Positions 18,900 to 29,488 of a DNA stretch of 64,000 nucleotides are shown here, piece after piece. The DNA comes from Oscillatoria sp. CS-180 (GTDB lineage Bacteria; Cyanobacteriota; Cyanobacteriia; Phormidesmidales; Phormidesmidaceae). The position numbers were made by a program, and so were the translations under genes. The stretch covers positions 1-64,000 of the forward strand of contig NZ_JAQMUB010000094.1 in NCBI RefSeq assembly GCF_028330965.1, written 5' to 3'. The notes under the pieces are model-generated. The model did no database searches, was not told the DNA's origin, and saw only the letters and a program-made list of their open reading frames with translations. The number at the start of each line of letters is the position of its first letter. Within the stretch, counting starts at the first letter, position 1.

Positions 18900-21242
18900 T
18901 TAGGCCAACCTACGTTCGATCGCGGATTCCCAAGTGGCCGTTATAGTGGCCAGCTCAGTTTTGATAAGGGCATGACCGTCTGCATTCGTGAGAGTCAAAT
19001 CAGTAGTAGCGCTGACGGTTCCAATGACTTGCCAGTGACTGTCTAGAGTGTCGGTGAGGTAGGTTTCCCAAGGGGCGATCGCATCTGGAGAGACCGATAC
19101 GAGAATGCGTGCTCCGCCCTCGCCAAATAAAAGTCGATCCCACCGAACGGACGCATCTTGAACAGGGAGCGTAATATCAGCACCCTGCTGTCCGCTGATA
19201 CAGGACTCGGCTAAGGCGACAGCGAGTCCGCCCTCAGCACAATCATGGGCCGACTGTATCCAACCCTGCTGAATACCGTGACGACAGGCTGCCTGCACTG
19301 CTTTCTCTAGCTCAGCATTCACTTTAGGGGGACGACCCGCGACCGTGTCGTGAATCACCGCAAGATACTCAGAGCCACCTAGGGTCACAGATTCGGAAGC
19401 TGCTGAGGATGCTTCTACTTTTAAGCCTAAGAGATAAATCGTATCTCCGGTTTGTCGCCATCCCTGCCCTTTGGCCTGGGTCACGTCTTCTAATAAACCA
19501 ACCATACCCACCACCGGAGTGGGATAGATAGGAGTGGGGTTGCCGGCGCTGTCGAGTGTTTCATTGTAGAGAGAAACGTTGCCGCCAGTAACCGGCGTTG
19601 CGAAAAGGCGGCAGCCGTCTGCGAGTCCCCGGGTTGCTTCTGCTAACTGCCAATAGCCAACCGGCTTTTCTGGACTACCAAAGTTGAGATTGTCGGTAAC
19701 GGCTATCGGGTCAGCGCCCACACAGCTGAGGTTGCGGGCCGCTTCTGCGATCGCGGCCTTAGCTCCCTCGTAGGGATCAAGATATACATAGCGACCATTG
19801 CAATCTACCGTTGCTGCCAGCCCTTTGCGCGTATTGACGAATGCCTGAGCTTGATCACCGGTTTGAGGACGCAAACGAATCACCGCTGCGTCACTGCCGC
19901 CTGGCAGCAGGACCGTATTGTTTTGCACCTGATGATCGTATTGGCGATAGATCGATTGCTTAGAGGCGATTGAAGGACTGTCCAACAGGGTTTCCAAAAC
20001 GCTGGTCCAGGACTGGGACGGTTGAATTTGCAGACCGGTGCGATCGCAGTCAGGTAGCGCTGCTTCAGACCACCGCCGTGCCTGCTGCACATAGTCTGGT
20101 AAGTCGGCCATCAGCTCACGATGATAGATGGGTGTGTCATCAGCTAAGGCATTAGCAGGAATCTCAGCGGCGATCTCTCCCTTAAACCGAATCCGAACGA
20201 TGGAGTCTTCGATGACTTCCCCAACCACGACGGCATGCAGTCCCCAGCGCTCAAAGATGTCGATCAGCTCCTGTTCCCGGCCCTTTTGTGCAATGAATAG
20301 CATCCGCTCCTGGGACTCTGAGAGCAAATATTCGTAGGGCACCATCCCTGTTTCACGGTTGGGGACTTTATCTAAATCAACATCTACCCCAACGCCGCCG
20401 TTGGCTGCCATTTCAGACGTTGAGCAGGTAATTCCGGCTGCGCCCATGTCTTGAGCGGCCACGACAGCCCCTGTTTTGAACGCTTCCAGGCAAGCTTCGA
20501 CCAGCGATTTTTCAAGAAAGGGATCACCGACCTGAACTGCTGGGCGATCATCCTGCGAGGCATCGCTCAGCTCGGCGCTGGCAAAACTGGCTCCACCCAT
20601 GCCGTCTCGTCCTGTTGTGGAGCCGACATACAGTACGGGATTCCCAATCCCCGACGCGCCAGATTTTACAATGTCTGGCGTTTCCATCAGGCCGATCGCC
20701 ATGGCATTAACAAGGGGATTCCCAGCATAGGCTGGGTCAAAATAAACTTCGCCGCCTACCGTCGGCACACCGAAACAATTGCCGTAGTGAGCAATGCCTG
20801 AGACCACTCCATCAACAATGCGGCGTGTACGAGCATCGTCTAAGGTGCCAAACCGCAAGGCATTCAACACCGCAATGGGACGCGCACCCATTGTAAAAAT
20901 ATCCCGCAGGATGCCGCCAACGCCAGTAGCTGCTCCCTGAAAGGGTTCCACTGCTGAAGGATGATTGTGGGATTCGATTTTGAAGGCAACTCGTAGCCCA
21001 TCACCGGCGTCAATAACACCGGCGTTTTCTCCAGGACCCACCAGAATGCGATCGCCCTGCGTGGGGAACTGACTGAGTAAAGGACGGGAATTTTTGTAGC
21101 AGCAGTGTTCCGACCACATGACTCCAAACATGCCGAGTTCCGCCCGGTTGGGATGCCGCCCAAGCCGACGTACGATTTCTTCGTACTCATCGGGTTTGAT
21201 ACCTTCGGAAGCGATTTCGTCTGGGGAAAAGGGAGAAGTCAT
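18900..21242 (-). CDS. purL: Phosphoribosylformylglycinamidine synthase subunit PurL
   Basis: A 780-aa cytoplasmic enzyme that converts FGAR to FGAM in purine synthesis, using ATP and ammonia supplied by PurQ/PurS. It is the short (PurLQS) type. Motifs are [35 protein letters not shown] with [20 protein letters not shown] just after, SQERMLF and [13 protein letters not shown]. The C-terminal half repeats the AIRS-like fold ([36 protein letters not shown]). Other pur genes are not adjacent. ATG at 21242 starts [14 protein letters not shown]. Confidence 0.95.
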   Translation of the reverse strand: MTSPFSPDEIASEGIKPDEYEEIVRRLGRHPNRAELGMFGVMWSEHCCYKNSRPLLSQFPTQGDRILVGPGENAGVIDAGDGLRVAFKIESHNHPSAVEPFQGAATGVGGILRDIFTMGARPIAVLNALRFGTLDDARTRRIVDGVVSGIAHYGNCFGVPTVGGEVYFDPAYAGNPLVNAMAIGLMETPDIVKSGASGIGNPVLYVGSTTGRDGMGGASFASAELSDASQDDRPAVQVGDPFLEKSLVEACLEAFKTGAVVAAQDMGAAGITCSTSEMAANGGVGVDVDLDKVPNRETGMVPYEYLLSESQERMLFIAQKGREQELIDIFERWGLHAVVVGEVIEDSIVRIRFKGEIAAEIPANALADDTPIYHRELMADLPDYVQQARRWSEAALPDCDRTGLQIQPSQSWTSVLETLLDSPSIASKQSIYRQYDHQVQNNTVLLPGGSDAAVIRLRPQTGDQAQAFVNTRKGLAATVDCNGRYVYLDPYEGAKAAIAEAARNLSCVGADPIAVTDNLNFGSPEKPVGYWQLAEATRGLADGCRLFATPVTGGNVSLYNETLDSAGNPTPIYPTPVVGMVGLLEDVTQAKGQGWRQTGDTIYLLGLKVEASSAASESVTLGGSEYLAVIHDTVAGRPPKVNAELEKAVQAACRHGIQQGWIQSAHDCAEGGLAVALAESCISGQQGADITLPVQDASVRWDRLLFGEGGARILVSVSPDAIAPWETYLTDTLDSHWQVIGTVSATTDLTLTNADGHALIKTELATITATWESAIERRLA

Positions 21243-21298
21243 GAGCAGTCAATCTGCGATAACAAACCCAGCCTAGTCTACCGCTCAACCACGCTGAC

Positions 21299-21510
21299 TT
21301 GAACGGTAGACCGTGAACGATACATAGTCGAGGCGGCTAAGCACTAACGCATATAGAGAAATTGGGTGATCATTCTCACGGGGGAGAGTGACAACCGTCC
21401 TAAGCAAAAACCGATTCCTTGAGGATACTGATATCGACTCAACTCTAGCCGAGTCATCTACAGGGAACACACAGAGACCGATGGGAATACGGGATTCCTG
21501 TCGGTTTTTT
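21299..21510 (+). ncRNA. Candidate small RNA ending in an intrinsic terminator
   Basis: Between the divergent purL and DUF4346 genes, a plus-strand terminator (21477-21510) has no upstream plus-strand gene to serve. TTGAAC at 21299-21304 and TACATA 16 bases later could be a promoter, giving a transcript of roughly 175-180 nt. Internal pairing is visible: TCATTCTC with GAGAGTGA around a six-base loop, GACTC with GAGTC, and CGGCTA with TAGCCG over a longer range. The length is in the range of cyanobacterial 6S RNA, but I cannot confirm the 6S fold. Confidence 0.35.
21477..21510 (+). terminator. Intrinsic terminator
   Basis: ACCGATGGGAA pairs with TTCCTGTCGGT (two G-U pairs) around a 7-nt loop, followed by TTTTTT. 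The orientation is plus strand. The only thing upstream on this strand is the unassigned 21299-21476 stretch. Confidence 0.7.
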
Positions 21511-21636
21511 ATTGCGGTTAATTCTATTTCGGATGACTCAAACGACTGATTTCCCCATCAACGGATGCTCAGGCTAAGATAAGAGTCCAGTTCAATTCAC
21601 TTTTGTTGCAAACTGTTTAGACACACTTCGCACTGA

Positions 21637-22044
21637 ATGGTACAAACTCAAACTTCTCAACAGCATCACCCTCAAGCCTTAATCGACTTGGACAATAAGC
21701 TCTCACAGCGTTTCATTGAGCTTGATCCGGGCGGATACTTTTTGATCTATTTGGAGCGCGACTCAGGTCTGATCTGCGCCAAGCATTTCACGAACGTGAT
21801 CAACGATAAGGGACTAGCGTGTGATCCTGAAACAGGTGAACCTTTGCCGTGTGATGGAGAAGTTCAACGGCAGCATTCACAGGTTTATACAGGTCGTACT
21901 GCGAAGGAGTTGTGCATTGCTATTTTTGAAAACCGCGATCGCCCCTGTCCTGTCACAATGCTCGACCATGCTGCCTATCTGGGTCGTGAATTTGTTCGAG
22001 CAGAATTCGCCTTACTCTCTGCACAAGACTACATTCAGGACTAA
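21637..22044 (+). CDS. DUF4346 family protein
   Basis: A 135-aa soluble protein of the cyanobacterial DUF4346 type. Characteristic stretches are LIDLDNKLSQRFIELDPGGY, ICAKHFTNVINDKGLACDPE, TGRTAKELCIAIFE and DHAAYLGREFVRAEFAL. The function of the family is unknown. It is a single gene with TAAGAT as a plausible -10 at ~21575. Confidence 0.75.
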   Translation: MVQTQTSQQHHPQALIDLDNKLSQRFIELDPGGYFLIYLERDSGLICAKHFTNVINDKGLACDPETGEPLPCDGEVQRQHSQVYTGRTAKELCIAIFENRDRPCPVTMLDHAAYLGREFVRAEFALLSAQDYIQD

Positions 22045-22175
22045 GAGGACCTTTGCGAATACGGCTAACCGCTAGCGTTGTGAGTTTGCCTATATTACCT
22101 GTAGGTGCATTCTGCATTAGTCCTGACTTTGCATGAGGTACCGTCCAAATTCATAGAGCAATAGGCAAAACTGTT

Positions 22176-22212
22176 GGAGCTGCCAGAGAGATCATGCCTC
22201 TTTGCCAGCTCC
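22176..22212 (-). terminator. Hairpin downstream of psb32
   Basis: On the minus strand, GGAGCTGG...CAGCTCC forms a long hairpin with an inner AGAG/CTCT pairing, followed by AACAGTTTTG. It lies 26 bases after the psb32 stop. Confidence 0.5.
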
Positions 22213-22238
22213 ACTTCTGTAACTTCAGCTTACAGACT

Positions 22239-22943
22239 TTATCCGCCAATGGATTGATAGAAATAATAGGTTGCCATAGGAATGATGGTGGCGGCGATCA
22301 AAAACCCTACGACAATGACGGTAGCATTGCCGCGATTCTCTTCGGTTTCTTCTGCTGATGCAAAAGTGCTTTCGATTTCAAAGGAACTCTTTTCCTCAGG
22401 AGGACCCGGATCGGGTTCGCCAGAGAGCACTGCAACTAAGCGATCGCTGGCATCCAATAGGGCCTGATTGTATTTATTCGCCTGCCGTAGCGGAATCCCA
22501 ATCGTTTCACTGACAATGCTATCGGCAATATCATCTGCCAATAAAGTTGCTGATTCATTGCCAACTTTTAGGGCTGCGCCATTGGTCACATCATCAAGGA
22601 CCAAAATGCTTTGGCTGGCCCGGTTTTCGGGATCTGGAAACCATTTCTCCATCAAGGCATCCGCAAAACTGGCAGGTGTTTCGCCATAATCTAAGCGATG
22701 AATTGTGACAAAACGAACTTCGTTACCAGTTGCAGCTGCCAAATCTTGCAGTTGCGTCGTAATTTTTCCTTCATTCAGGCGGCTTATTAATCCAGCATCG
22801 TCAACAATCCAAGTGCTGTCAGATAGAGGCGGCATTTGGTAAACACCTGTTGCGAGGGCAGGCGGGGCAATGACCACCATGAGGAGGAGCGCGATCGCCG
22901 TTATGCAGGAGCCTAACAAAGGCTTGAGAAGTTGCTTCAGCAT
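22239..22943 (-). CDS. psb32: TPM-domain protein, Psb32-like
   Basis: A ~234-aa exported membrane-anchored protein. The signal peptide is AIALLLMVVIAPPALATGVY. The TPM domain (~25-175) contains STWIVDDAGLISRLNEGKIT, EVRFVTIHRLDYG and SQSILVLDDVTNGAALKVGN. The linker is acidic, with one C-terminal membrane segment (NATVIVVGFLIAATIIPMAT). Psb32 in Synechocystis protects and helps repair photosystem II; this is family knowledge. The N-terminal ATG at 22943 gives a proper signal peptide; the upstream extension to 23042 is unlikely. Confidence 0.8.
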   Translation of the reverse strand: MLKQLLKPLLGSCITAIALLLMVVIAPPALATGVYQMPPLSDSTWIVDDAGLISRLNEGKITTQLQDLAAATGNEVRFVTIHRLDYGETPASFADALMEKWFPDPENRASQSILVLDDVTNGAALKVGNESATLLADDIADSIVSETIGIPLRQANKYNQALLDASDRLVAVLSGEPDPGPPEEKSSFEIESTFASAEETEENRGNATVIVVGFLIAATIIPMATYYFYQSIGG

Positions 22944-23099
22944 AGTGATACATGGGTGGCAGCTATAGATATCACTATACTGGAACACCTTCTCATAGAG
23001 GACCGATAACTGATCCCCAGTTTTATCCCCCAATTGGTTCAACTCAAGAATCCTGCAAACCCGACTGGGGAACCGGGGTTATACTAGAGATAACCCTCA

Positions 23100-23555
23100 A
23101 TGACGCAACATAAACCGCTCGTGGAACTGTCAAGTAAAAGTGAGTACGCCTTGCTAGCGCTCCTAGAATTGGGACGCAACTTCTCTAACGGTGAACCAAT
23201 GCAGATCCGTCAGATTGCGGCCCAGCAAAGCATTCCTGATCGTTACCTAGAGCAACTGCTGGCAACGCTGAGACGGGCAGGTATTGTTCGTAGCCAACGC
23301 GGAGCCAAGGGCGGATATCTGCTAGCGCGATCGCCGTGGCAAGTGACGCTTTATGACATCGTTAGCTGCATCGAAGGATTTGACTCAGGCAAGGAAACCG
23401 GGGCTAAGCCACAAACCTCGGAAGGTGTCGTGATTGCAGAAACCTGGCAAGCCGTGAGGGAGGCTGCCGAAACTGTGCTGCAAAAGCAAACCCTTCAAGA
23501 TTTGCTGGATCAGTGCCGAGCTAAACAGCAAGTTGATCTGATGTACTACATTTAG
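23100..23555 (+). CDS. Rrf2-family transcriptional regulator
   Basis: A 151-aa protein with an N-terminal winged helix. Visible stretches are [35 protein letters not shown], then [22 protein letters not shown]. Only two cysteines are present (VSCIEG and DQCRA), so the three-cysteine Fe-S cluster set of IscR is missing. This is closer to CymR/NsrR-like proteins without a cluster. Its stop overlaps the possible GTG start of the cysteine synthase gene, implying translational coupling. A link to sulfur or cysteine status is an inference from that neighbour. Confidence 0.85.
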   Translation: MTQHKPLVELSSKSEYALLALLELGRNFSNGEPMQIRQIAAQQSIPDRYLEQLLATLRRAGIVRSQRGAKGGYLLARSPWQVTLYDIVSCIEGFDSGKETGAKPQTSEGVVIAETWQAVREAAETVLQKQTLQDLLDQCRAKQQVDLMYYI

Positions 23556-23560
23556 TGCTT

Positions 23561-24523
23561 ATGCGTATTGCAGATGATGTGACGGCGTTGATTGGTCATA
23601 CGCCCCTCGTTCGATTAAACCGAATTCCTCAGGCGGAAGGGTGTCGAGCGACCATTGTGGTCAAGCTAGAGGGCATGAATCCTTCCGCGTCCGTCAAGGA
23701 CCGGATCGGTATCAATATGATTGATGCAGCTGAAGCCGAGGGGAAGATTCGACCTGGGCAGACGACTTTGGTTGAACCGACATCGGGCAATACGGGCATT
23801 GCGCTGGCGATGGCGGCGGCAGCCAAGGGATATCGATTGATTCTCACGATGCCGGAGACGATGAGCGCTGAGCGGCGGGCGATGCTGCGAGCCTTTGGTG
23901 CTGAGCTAGAGCTAACACCGGGTGTTGAAGGGATGTCAGGCTGTATTCGGTGTGCTCGGCGTTTGGTTAATACATTGCCAGACGCATACATGCTGCAACA
24001 GTTCTCGAATCCAGCTAATCCTGATATCCATCGCCAAACGACAGCTGAGGAGATTTGGGCCGATACGGATGGGCAGGTTGATATGGTGATTGCCGGAGTC
24101 GGGACGGGCGGCACTATTACAGGCATTGCTGAAGTGCTCAAGGGACGCAAACCAGACTTTCAGGCGATCGCAGTCGAACCTATCAACAGCCCGGTTCTAT
24201 CTGGTGGCCACGCTGGCCCCCATAAAATTCAAGGCATCGGTGCAGGCTTCATCCCGGAAGTCCTCAACACTCAAATTATTGATGAGGTTGTCAGGGTTAG
24301 TGACGACGATGCAATTGCGTATGGCCGTCGCCTTGCTAGAGAAGAAGGCTTACTTTCGGGGATTTCAACGGGTGCCGTATTGAAGGCAGCGATCGAAGTG
24401 GGCTCTCGTCCTGACAATGCGGACAAGCTAATTGTCATGATTCAACCAAGCTTTGGGGAAAGATACCTCAGCACACCGTTATTCCAAGATCCCGAATTAA
24501 TTGCTCCTGTTGCTGCAAAGTAG
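23561..24523 (+). CDS. cysK: Cysteine synthase (O-acetylserine sulfhydrylase)
   Basis: A ~320-aa PLP enzyme that makes cysteine from O-acetylserine and sulfide. The PLP lysine lies in [12 protein letters not shown]. The substrate loop is [12 protein letters not shown], and the phosphate-binding loop is [11 protein letters not shown]-terminal motifs are [12 protein letters not shown] and GISTGA. The length is normal. It could start at GTG 23555, which overlaps the rrf2 stop by one base, or ATG 23561. It is converged on by dnaX. The CysK/CysM choice is not certain; the symbol reflects the family. Confidence 0.92.
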   Translation: MRIADDVTALIGHTPLVRLNRIPQAEGCRATIVVKLEGMNPSASVKDRIGINMIDAAEAEGKIRPGQTTLVEPTSGNTGIALAMAAAAKGYRLILTMPETMSAERRAMLRAFGAELELTPGVEGMSGCIRCARRLVNTLPDAYMLQQFSNPANPDIHRQTTAEEIWADTDGQVDMVIAGVGTGGTITGIAEVLKGRKPDFQAIAVEPINSPVLSGGHAGPHKIQGIGAGFIPEVLNTQIIDEVVRVSDDDAIAYGRRLAREEGLLSGISTGAVLKAAIEVGSRPDNADKLIVMIQPSFGERYLSTPLFQDPELIAPVAAK

Positions 24524-24597
24524 CCTCTCTCGCCGAAGGCCCACAACTACAAAGCGATTCTATGGATACAGGTAATCATCGCCTGATCTATCGATGG

Positions 24598-26556
24598 TTA
24601 AAATGGCACGTCACTTCCTGGTGAAGAAGGAGGTTTGGGCTTTGGTTGCTGGCCCTTTGAGGATTTCCCCTGGGTGTCAGAGTCGTCGTCATCGTCGTCT
24701 AGATTCACAATCTGACCGTTGAAAAAATCGGCAAAGCTTTTCGCGGCTCTATCAATGTCGCTCTGAGGCTGCCAAGTGTTCTGAGGTGGCTCAATTCCTG
24801 ATTCAGGCGCAGAGGGATCTGACGATTTTGGGGGAGGGGGAGGGGACGGAAGATCAGGATTTTGCGTTTTAGGCTTTGGTGGCGGCGGTTTTTTGGTTGT
24901 TGCTGGGGGCGGTTGAGCGCTGGCATCGGCTACGGCTGTTGTATTTGAACCGGGAGGAGCTTCAGCAACCTCTAGCGTGACAGTGACTTTCTGGTTAGAG
25001 ATCTGTTCAAAAGCCGCCTCAATGTTGGCAACTCGTCCTTTTGCCATTTTGAACAGTGGCTTGGACTTGATGCCAATGCGAGCGCTAGTGCCGTCGTAGC
25101 TGATCAAATGCCCCTGTTGCTGCATCATGGCGCGCGTTCCCATCGGACGCATTTGGCTGATCACCTGTGCCCAGATAGCCGCTAGATCGGCTGTTGGCGC
25201 GATCGATGGCTCGACAGGTGCTAACTCTGGCGAGACAGTCTCGGGTGGTTCAACAGGTTCAGGTTCGGGTGGCTGCGATGTCGCGGCCTCTTCTGCTGGA
25301 GGGGTAGGCGGTGGTGGTTCAGGTGTAGGTTGTGCAGCTGTTTTGGCAGGGCTGGAGGGTTGTGACAGAGGGGCTTGAGGAGCAGACGATCGCGTCACTA
25401 CAGGAGAATTCACCGAACGCGGTAGGGGTTGGGGAGCAGTTGCCGCATTGCCCATAAGACTCGTTTGAGCAGATGGCAACAGATTCATCAACGTCACTTC
25501 TAGCCAGAGCCGAGGTTGGGTTGTGTTCCGTAGCTGAGGTTCTGCCTCCCTTAATGTTTTCTGGCCAACCAGTAGCAAGGGCAGGGATACAGACTGGCTA
25601 AAGGCTTTCATCGCCTCCCAGGTGGGTGGCGTTACCGGAACCAAATCGGCTCGCTCTGCCGCAGTTTTAGCGATGATCAGGTCTCGATAGAAGCTGGCTA
25701 AATTTTGCAGCACGATCATGGGTTCCCGCCCTCGATCCATCAGACGACGAACCGTGTCGAGCACCTGTACGCCATTATCTGATGCGATCGCCGCTACCAA
25801 CTCCAACAAATCACGTTCAGGAACAGCGCCTACCAATTCCCAAACCTTTTCAGGAATAATAGGCGGCTCTAGCAGACTTAATTGGTCCAGCAGACTCTCT
25901 GCATCTCGCAGTCCCCCCTGAGCAATCTGCGCAACTAGACGCACGGCCTCTTCCGTGATGTCAATGGATTCTGTTTGAGCGATCGCCTGCAAATGACTCA
26001 CCATCGCCTCTAGAGGAATGCGCCGGAAATCAAATCGCTGGCATCGAGAAATAATGGTGGGTAGTACCCGCTGGGGATCCGTCGTTGCTAGGACAAAAAT
26101 TACCTGATCAGGGGGTTCTTCCAGCGTCTTCAGCAAAGCGTTAAATGCGGCAGTGCTCAGCATGTGACACTCGTCAATAGCATAGACCTTGTAGCGGCAC
26201 TGCACTGGTGCAAACTGTGCTCGCTCAATCAGTTCACGAATATTGTCGACGCCTGTGTTGCTAGCAGCATCAATTTCCACAATGTCCAAAATGGAGCCGT
26301 CATTGATGCCCCGGCACACTTCACACACGCCACAGGGATGAGGATCGGGAACATCGTGGTTCAGACAATTCAAAGACTTGGCCAGAATGCGAGCGCTGGA
26401 GGTTTTGCCCGTGCCGCGTGGACCGCAGAACAAGTATGCCGGAGCAATGCGCTGCTGTTCTAAAGCATGGCTCAACGTTTGGGCGATCGCATCCTGACCT
26501 ACCAGTTGCGCGAAGGTCTGAGGTCGATATTTATGGTGAAGTGGTTCATAGCCCAT
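24598..26556 (-). CDS. dnaX: DNA polymerase III subunit gamma/tau
   Basis: A 652-aa clamp-loader ATPase. The N-terminal AAA+ domain has Walker A FCGPRGTGKTSSARI, a zinc site built by CGVCEVCRG and an upstream Cys, Walker B AIDECHML, and SRC-type sensor ISRCQRFDF. Residues ~370-480 and 560-652 are Pro-rich, low complexity. A domain III-like segment (LAAIWAQVISQMRPMGTRAM) lies between them. No intein interrupts the gene, unlike Synechocystis dnaX, which carries a split one. There is no obvious A-tract slippage site. Confidence 0.93.
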   Translation of the reverse strand: MGYEPLHHKYRPQTFAQLVGQDAIAQTLSHALEQQRIAPAYLFCGPRGTGKTSSARILAKSLNCLNHDVPDPHPCGVCEVCRGINDGSILDIVEIDAASNTGVDNIRELIERAQFAPVQCRYKVYAIDECHMLSTAAFNALLKTLEEPPDQVIFVLATTDPQRVLPTIISRCQRFDFRRIPLEAMVSHLQAIAQTESIDITEEAVRLVAQIAQGGLRDAESLLDQLSLLEPPIIPEKVWELVGAVPERDLLELVAAIASDNGVQVLDTVRRLMDRGREPMIVLQNLASFYRDLIIAKTAAERADLVPVTPPTWEAMKAFSQSVSLPLLLVGQKTLREAEPQLRNTTQPRLWLEVTLMNLLPSAQTSLMGNAATAPQPLPRSVNSPVVTRSSAPQAPLSQPSSPAKTAAQPTPEPPPPTPPAEEAATSQPPEPEPVEPPETVSPELAPVEPSIAPTADLAAIWAQVISQMRPMGTRAMMQQQGHLISYDGTSARIGIKSKPLFKMAKGRVANIEAAFEQISNQKVTVTLEVAEAPPGSNTTAVADASAQPPPATTKKPPPPKPKTQNPDLPSPPPPPKSSDPSAPESGIEPPQNTWQPQSDIDRAAKSFADFFNGQIVNLDDDDDDSDTQGKSSKGQQPKPKPPSSPGSDVPF

Positions 26557-26723
26557 AGTTCTACGATAGCCGGGAAATGAGCATGGTGCATCTGATCTAT
26601 AGAGGGACTAGAGGCGGGCGGGGATACAGATGGAGGGATGTTATCTATTCGTCTCGTCTCACGCTAAGTTAGATTGTCCTACACCCCTGTCCCATCAAAC
26701 TGATTGGCCCGCACATCTCAAAA

Positions 26724-28364
26724 CTACTCATCCGGCGATAAAAATGTTTGCCAGTCTTCTAAAGCTTGGGGAGCAGAAGGACTATCTCGCTGGAGCAAAA
26801 TGAGACCATCTTTAGCTTGAATAAGGCCGTATTGTTCGGTGGCTATCCATGCATTGATGAGCTGGGTGAAGTGGTGAAGTCGATCGCGATCGCGACTGAA
26901 GGCAACTTGATAGCGCTGTAGTCGCCATAGGTCAGCAGCAATGTAGTCCACATCTCGTGCCGTTCCTGCGTCGTCTTGGTAGGCTATCAGCGGCATCCGC
27001 AGTATGGCGCGTCGTCCAGAAACATGGGGAACCAGATAGGTCGTTGCCGTTACGCTAGCATCGGCGGGAATTTGGGCAAGGAGCCGATTCATCGCTTGGG
27101 CACGTTGCCACTGCAGGATGGGAGATACATACACCCAAGGCTGAATAGAGTCTGGAATCAGGACTGTGAAGACGCGGCTAGGATTCGAGATGGGGATAAA
27201 CACGAGCGAAATAATCAAGCAGACACTCCAGAAGCGGCGGAAATTGCGAGACGGAGAGCGCGATCGCACCGTTTCCCAAGGCTGCATGAATCGCCGGAAT
27301 CCCTGTCCGGCCCACCAAAGAATGGTTCCGTAGAACATGCCCGGCACAACGTTTAAGGCATAGCGAATGCTGGTGTTGAGACCAGAACTGCCTTCTGTCA
27401 GCGTGAGTTTGAGCAGGGGGGGTCCTGCTATGATCCACGCTGCTGGAGACAAAGCCGGAATAAACGCTAGGGGAAGCCAATGTCCGGCGAAATACTCCAG
27501 TGTGTCTCCGGGGGGGGACACCAGTTCTCGTAGGAGCAGTCCTGGCTGACTGATCATGGCCCAAAGCACGTCCAGCGTAGACGCCTCATCATCGTTGATG
27601 TACTGTCCAAATTCCTCAATCATGAAGCGTTTGGAGATGTCTTCTGAAAAGGCTGGCATGAACACATTGGTCACCAGGACAAAATAGCCCACGCTGAGAG
27701 CACAGACGCCTAAACCGATGCGGGGATGGCGACGACTAGCTACTAGATAGGCGCCGATGCCAAACAGGGCCACTGGGCTATCTTCTCGGACAGCCAGAAT
27801 CACTAAACACAACAGCGCAAAAATCCACCAGCGACGATATTCCATAGCTAGCAGTAAGCCAAAGATAAAGAGGGGAATTTGTCCAATGTCGTGGAAGTTT
27901 GCCAAGTAAGGATTGAGGACTGCGATCGCCCCATAAAAGCTCACCATAATCGCTAGCGATAGCCGCTGCTCTAGATACTTACGAGCGAGGGCATAGAGCA
28001 GCAGTCCAGAGAGAGTCGCAAACGCTGCTTGCAGCACTGATAACGTAGCGGGCGATGGAAAAACAGTATAGATGGGCCACCATAGCAGAAGGGCTGGCGT
28101 AAAGTGTTGTCCCAAGCGACGATAAGTCGTCTGAGGCAATTCCCCGCTGTGAACGACATTCGTTGAGAGCTGAGACGACAGCGTGCTTTGAAACAGATTA
28201 CCGTGAGCGTTATTCCAAAAGACCTGATTGAAAATACCCTGATCGAAGGAAGCATAGTAAGTGAAATAACGGTGTAATAGGAGTCCAGTGACTAGGACAA
28301 AGAAACCGCCAGCAATCAGCAATACTCGCCGCAGATCGGGTTCCTTACGCCAACTCAAAATCAT
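26724..28364 (-). CDS. DUF2079 integral membrane protein
   Basis: A ~546-aa polytopic protein with about 10-12 hydrophobic segments, beginning with LLIAGGFFVLVTGLLLHRYF. The DUF2079 hallmark is YASFDQGIFNQVFWNNAHGN, then GQHFTPALLLWWPIY, and later AGHWLPLAFIPALSPAAWII. Family members are glycosyltransferase-C-like in topology, but the substrate is unknown. ATG 28364 is preferred to an upstream in-frame start at 28406. It is divergent from rnhA. Confidence 0.85.
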   Translation of the reverse strand: MILSWRKEPDLRRVLLIAGGFFVLVTGLLLHRYFTYYASFDQGIFNQVFWNNAHGNLFQSTLSSQLSTNVVHSGELPQTTYRRLGQHFTPALLLWWPIYTVFPSPATLSVLQAAFATLSGLLLYALARKYLEQRLSLAIMVSFYGAIAVLNPYLANFHDIGQIPLFIFGLLLAMEYRRWWIFALLCLVILAVREDSPVALFGIGAYLVASRRHPRIGLGVCALSVGYFVLVTNVFMPAFSEDISKRFMIEEFGQYINDDEASTLDVLWAMISQPGLLLRELVSPPGDTLEYFAGHWLPLAFIPALSPAAWIIAGPPLLKLTLTEGSSGLNTSIRYALNVVPGMFYGTILWWAGQGFRRFMQPWETVRSRSPSRNFRRFWSVCLIISLVFIPISNPSRVFTVLIPDSIQPWVYVSPILQWQRAQAMNRLLAQIPADASVTATTYLVPHVSGRRAILRMPLIAYQDDAGTARDVDYIAADLWRLQRYQVAFSRDRDRLHHFTQLINAWIATEQYGLIQAKDGLILLQRDSPSAPQALEDWQTFLSPDE

Positions 28365-28555
28365 AGTGATAGTCGTCCATCTAAGCGAGTTCTGTAGCTT
28401 TCCCAAGGAAAGCAGATTTGGGGCTTAGACAGCAACCATGGCATACGTGAGCCATCATCTCTTGCTGTATCGGTTCTTTCAATAAGGTGAACTATTACTG
28501 CAAAGTGACTTTGCAAGTTGCATAATCGACAACGCTAGACCTTTTGGAGATCGCT

Positions 28556-29083
28556 ATGGCGTCTTTGCCCACAATCAAGACTATTTACACCGATGGTGCC
28601 TGCTCCGGTAATCCAGGCCCCGGCGGTTGGGGAACGGTTCTATATTTGGCAGATGGTTCGGTACACGAGATGGGTGGACGGGACAGCCAAACGACGAACA
28701 ATCGTATGGAGATGCAGGCGGCGATCGCTGGCCTACAGCTGTTGGTGGCTTCTGAACAAACCAACCCTGTTGAACTCTTCACCGACAGCGAATATGTCAA
28801 AAAAGGAATCACCGAATGGATTGCTGGATGGAAGCGACGTGGGTGGAGGAATTCCGCTAAAAAGCCTGTGTTAAATCAAGATTTGTGGCAGCAACTCGAC
28901 CAAGTTAATCAAGCAGCCGCGCAGCAGACAGGTGCCCCTGTGATTTGGACGTATGTGCGAGGTCATGCTGGAAACGAGGGAAATGAGCGCTGTGATACGA
29001 TTGCCCGCGCCTTTTCTCTCAATCGTGCGGTTGATCTGTCACAGCGGCCTGAAGCGATCGCCCTCTTGGATACAGCTCAATAG
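28556..29083 (+). CDS. rnhA: Ribonuclease HI
   Basis: A ~175-aa enzyme that removes RNA from RNA:DNA hybrids. All catalytic acids are visible: D in [16 protein letters not shown] in [12 protein letters not shown] in [13 protein letters not shown] and D in NERCDTIAR. The basic protrusion [15 protein letters not shown] is present. The C-terminal ~20 residues extend past the E. coli length. ATG 28556 follows GGAG at 28546-28549. Confidence 0.95.
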   Translation: MASLPTIKTIYTDGACSGNPGPGGWGTVLYLADGSVHEMGGRDSQTTNNRMEMQAAIAGLQLLVASEQTNPVELFTDSEYVKKGITEWIAGWKRRGWRNSAKKPVLNQDLWQQLDQVNQAAAQQTGAPVIWTYVRGHAGNEGNERCDTIARAFSLNRAVDLSQRPEAIALLDTAQ

Positions 29084-29202
29084 CAGCTCAATAGAATAAT
29101 AGATTTAAGTCTTGGATCACCGAATAGATGATTGATAGTTCACCTCATGGATCCTTGTAACTGAAGGCATAGAATAGAGTCAAGGTTTTTCCAGGGAACA
29201 TA

Positions 29203-29484
29203 ATGGCTGATTCAGGTGTCAATGATGGGATCGATGCGCTAGAGAATTTGCCTCGCGAGGCGCGAGTTAACCAATTACGCAACATGATCGAAACCCTGCA
29301 AATCGCCGATGCGATCGCGAAGGAGGGGTACCTGATTACTAGCTCTGAATTAGCCGACCTGATGGATGTGAACGCGAGTGCTGTTACCAGTCGTGGTGAA
29401 TACTGGGCTTGGAGAAATTGGTCCGTTTCAAGGGTCCGTCGCGAGGGGAACCAGATTCTCTGGCAGCTCGAACGGCTAGATTAA
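29203..29484 (+). CDS. Small conserved HTH-like protein
   Basis: A 93-aa soluble protein. SELADLMDVNASAVTSRGEY looks like a helix-turn-helix-like segment, followed by a Trp-rich C-terminus (YWAWRNWSVSRVRREGNQIL). It is of a type widespread in cyanobacteria with no assigned function. It follows rnhA by 119 bp on the same strand, with its own GGGAA ribosome site. Confidence 0.65.
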   Translation: MADSGVNDGIDALENLPREARVNQLRNMIETLQIADAIAKEGYLITSSELADLMDVNASAVTSRGEYWAWRNWSVSRVRREGNQILWQLERLD

Positions 29485-29488
29485 ACGG

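Noticed and set aside
24598-26556. Intein in dnaX
   Set aside because: The AAA+ domain is continuous through Walker A and Walker B with no inserted splicing motifs.
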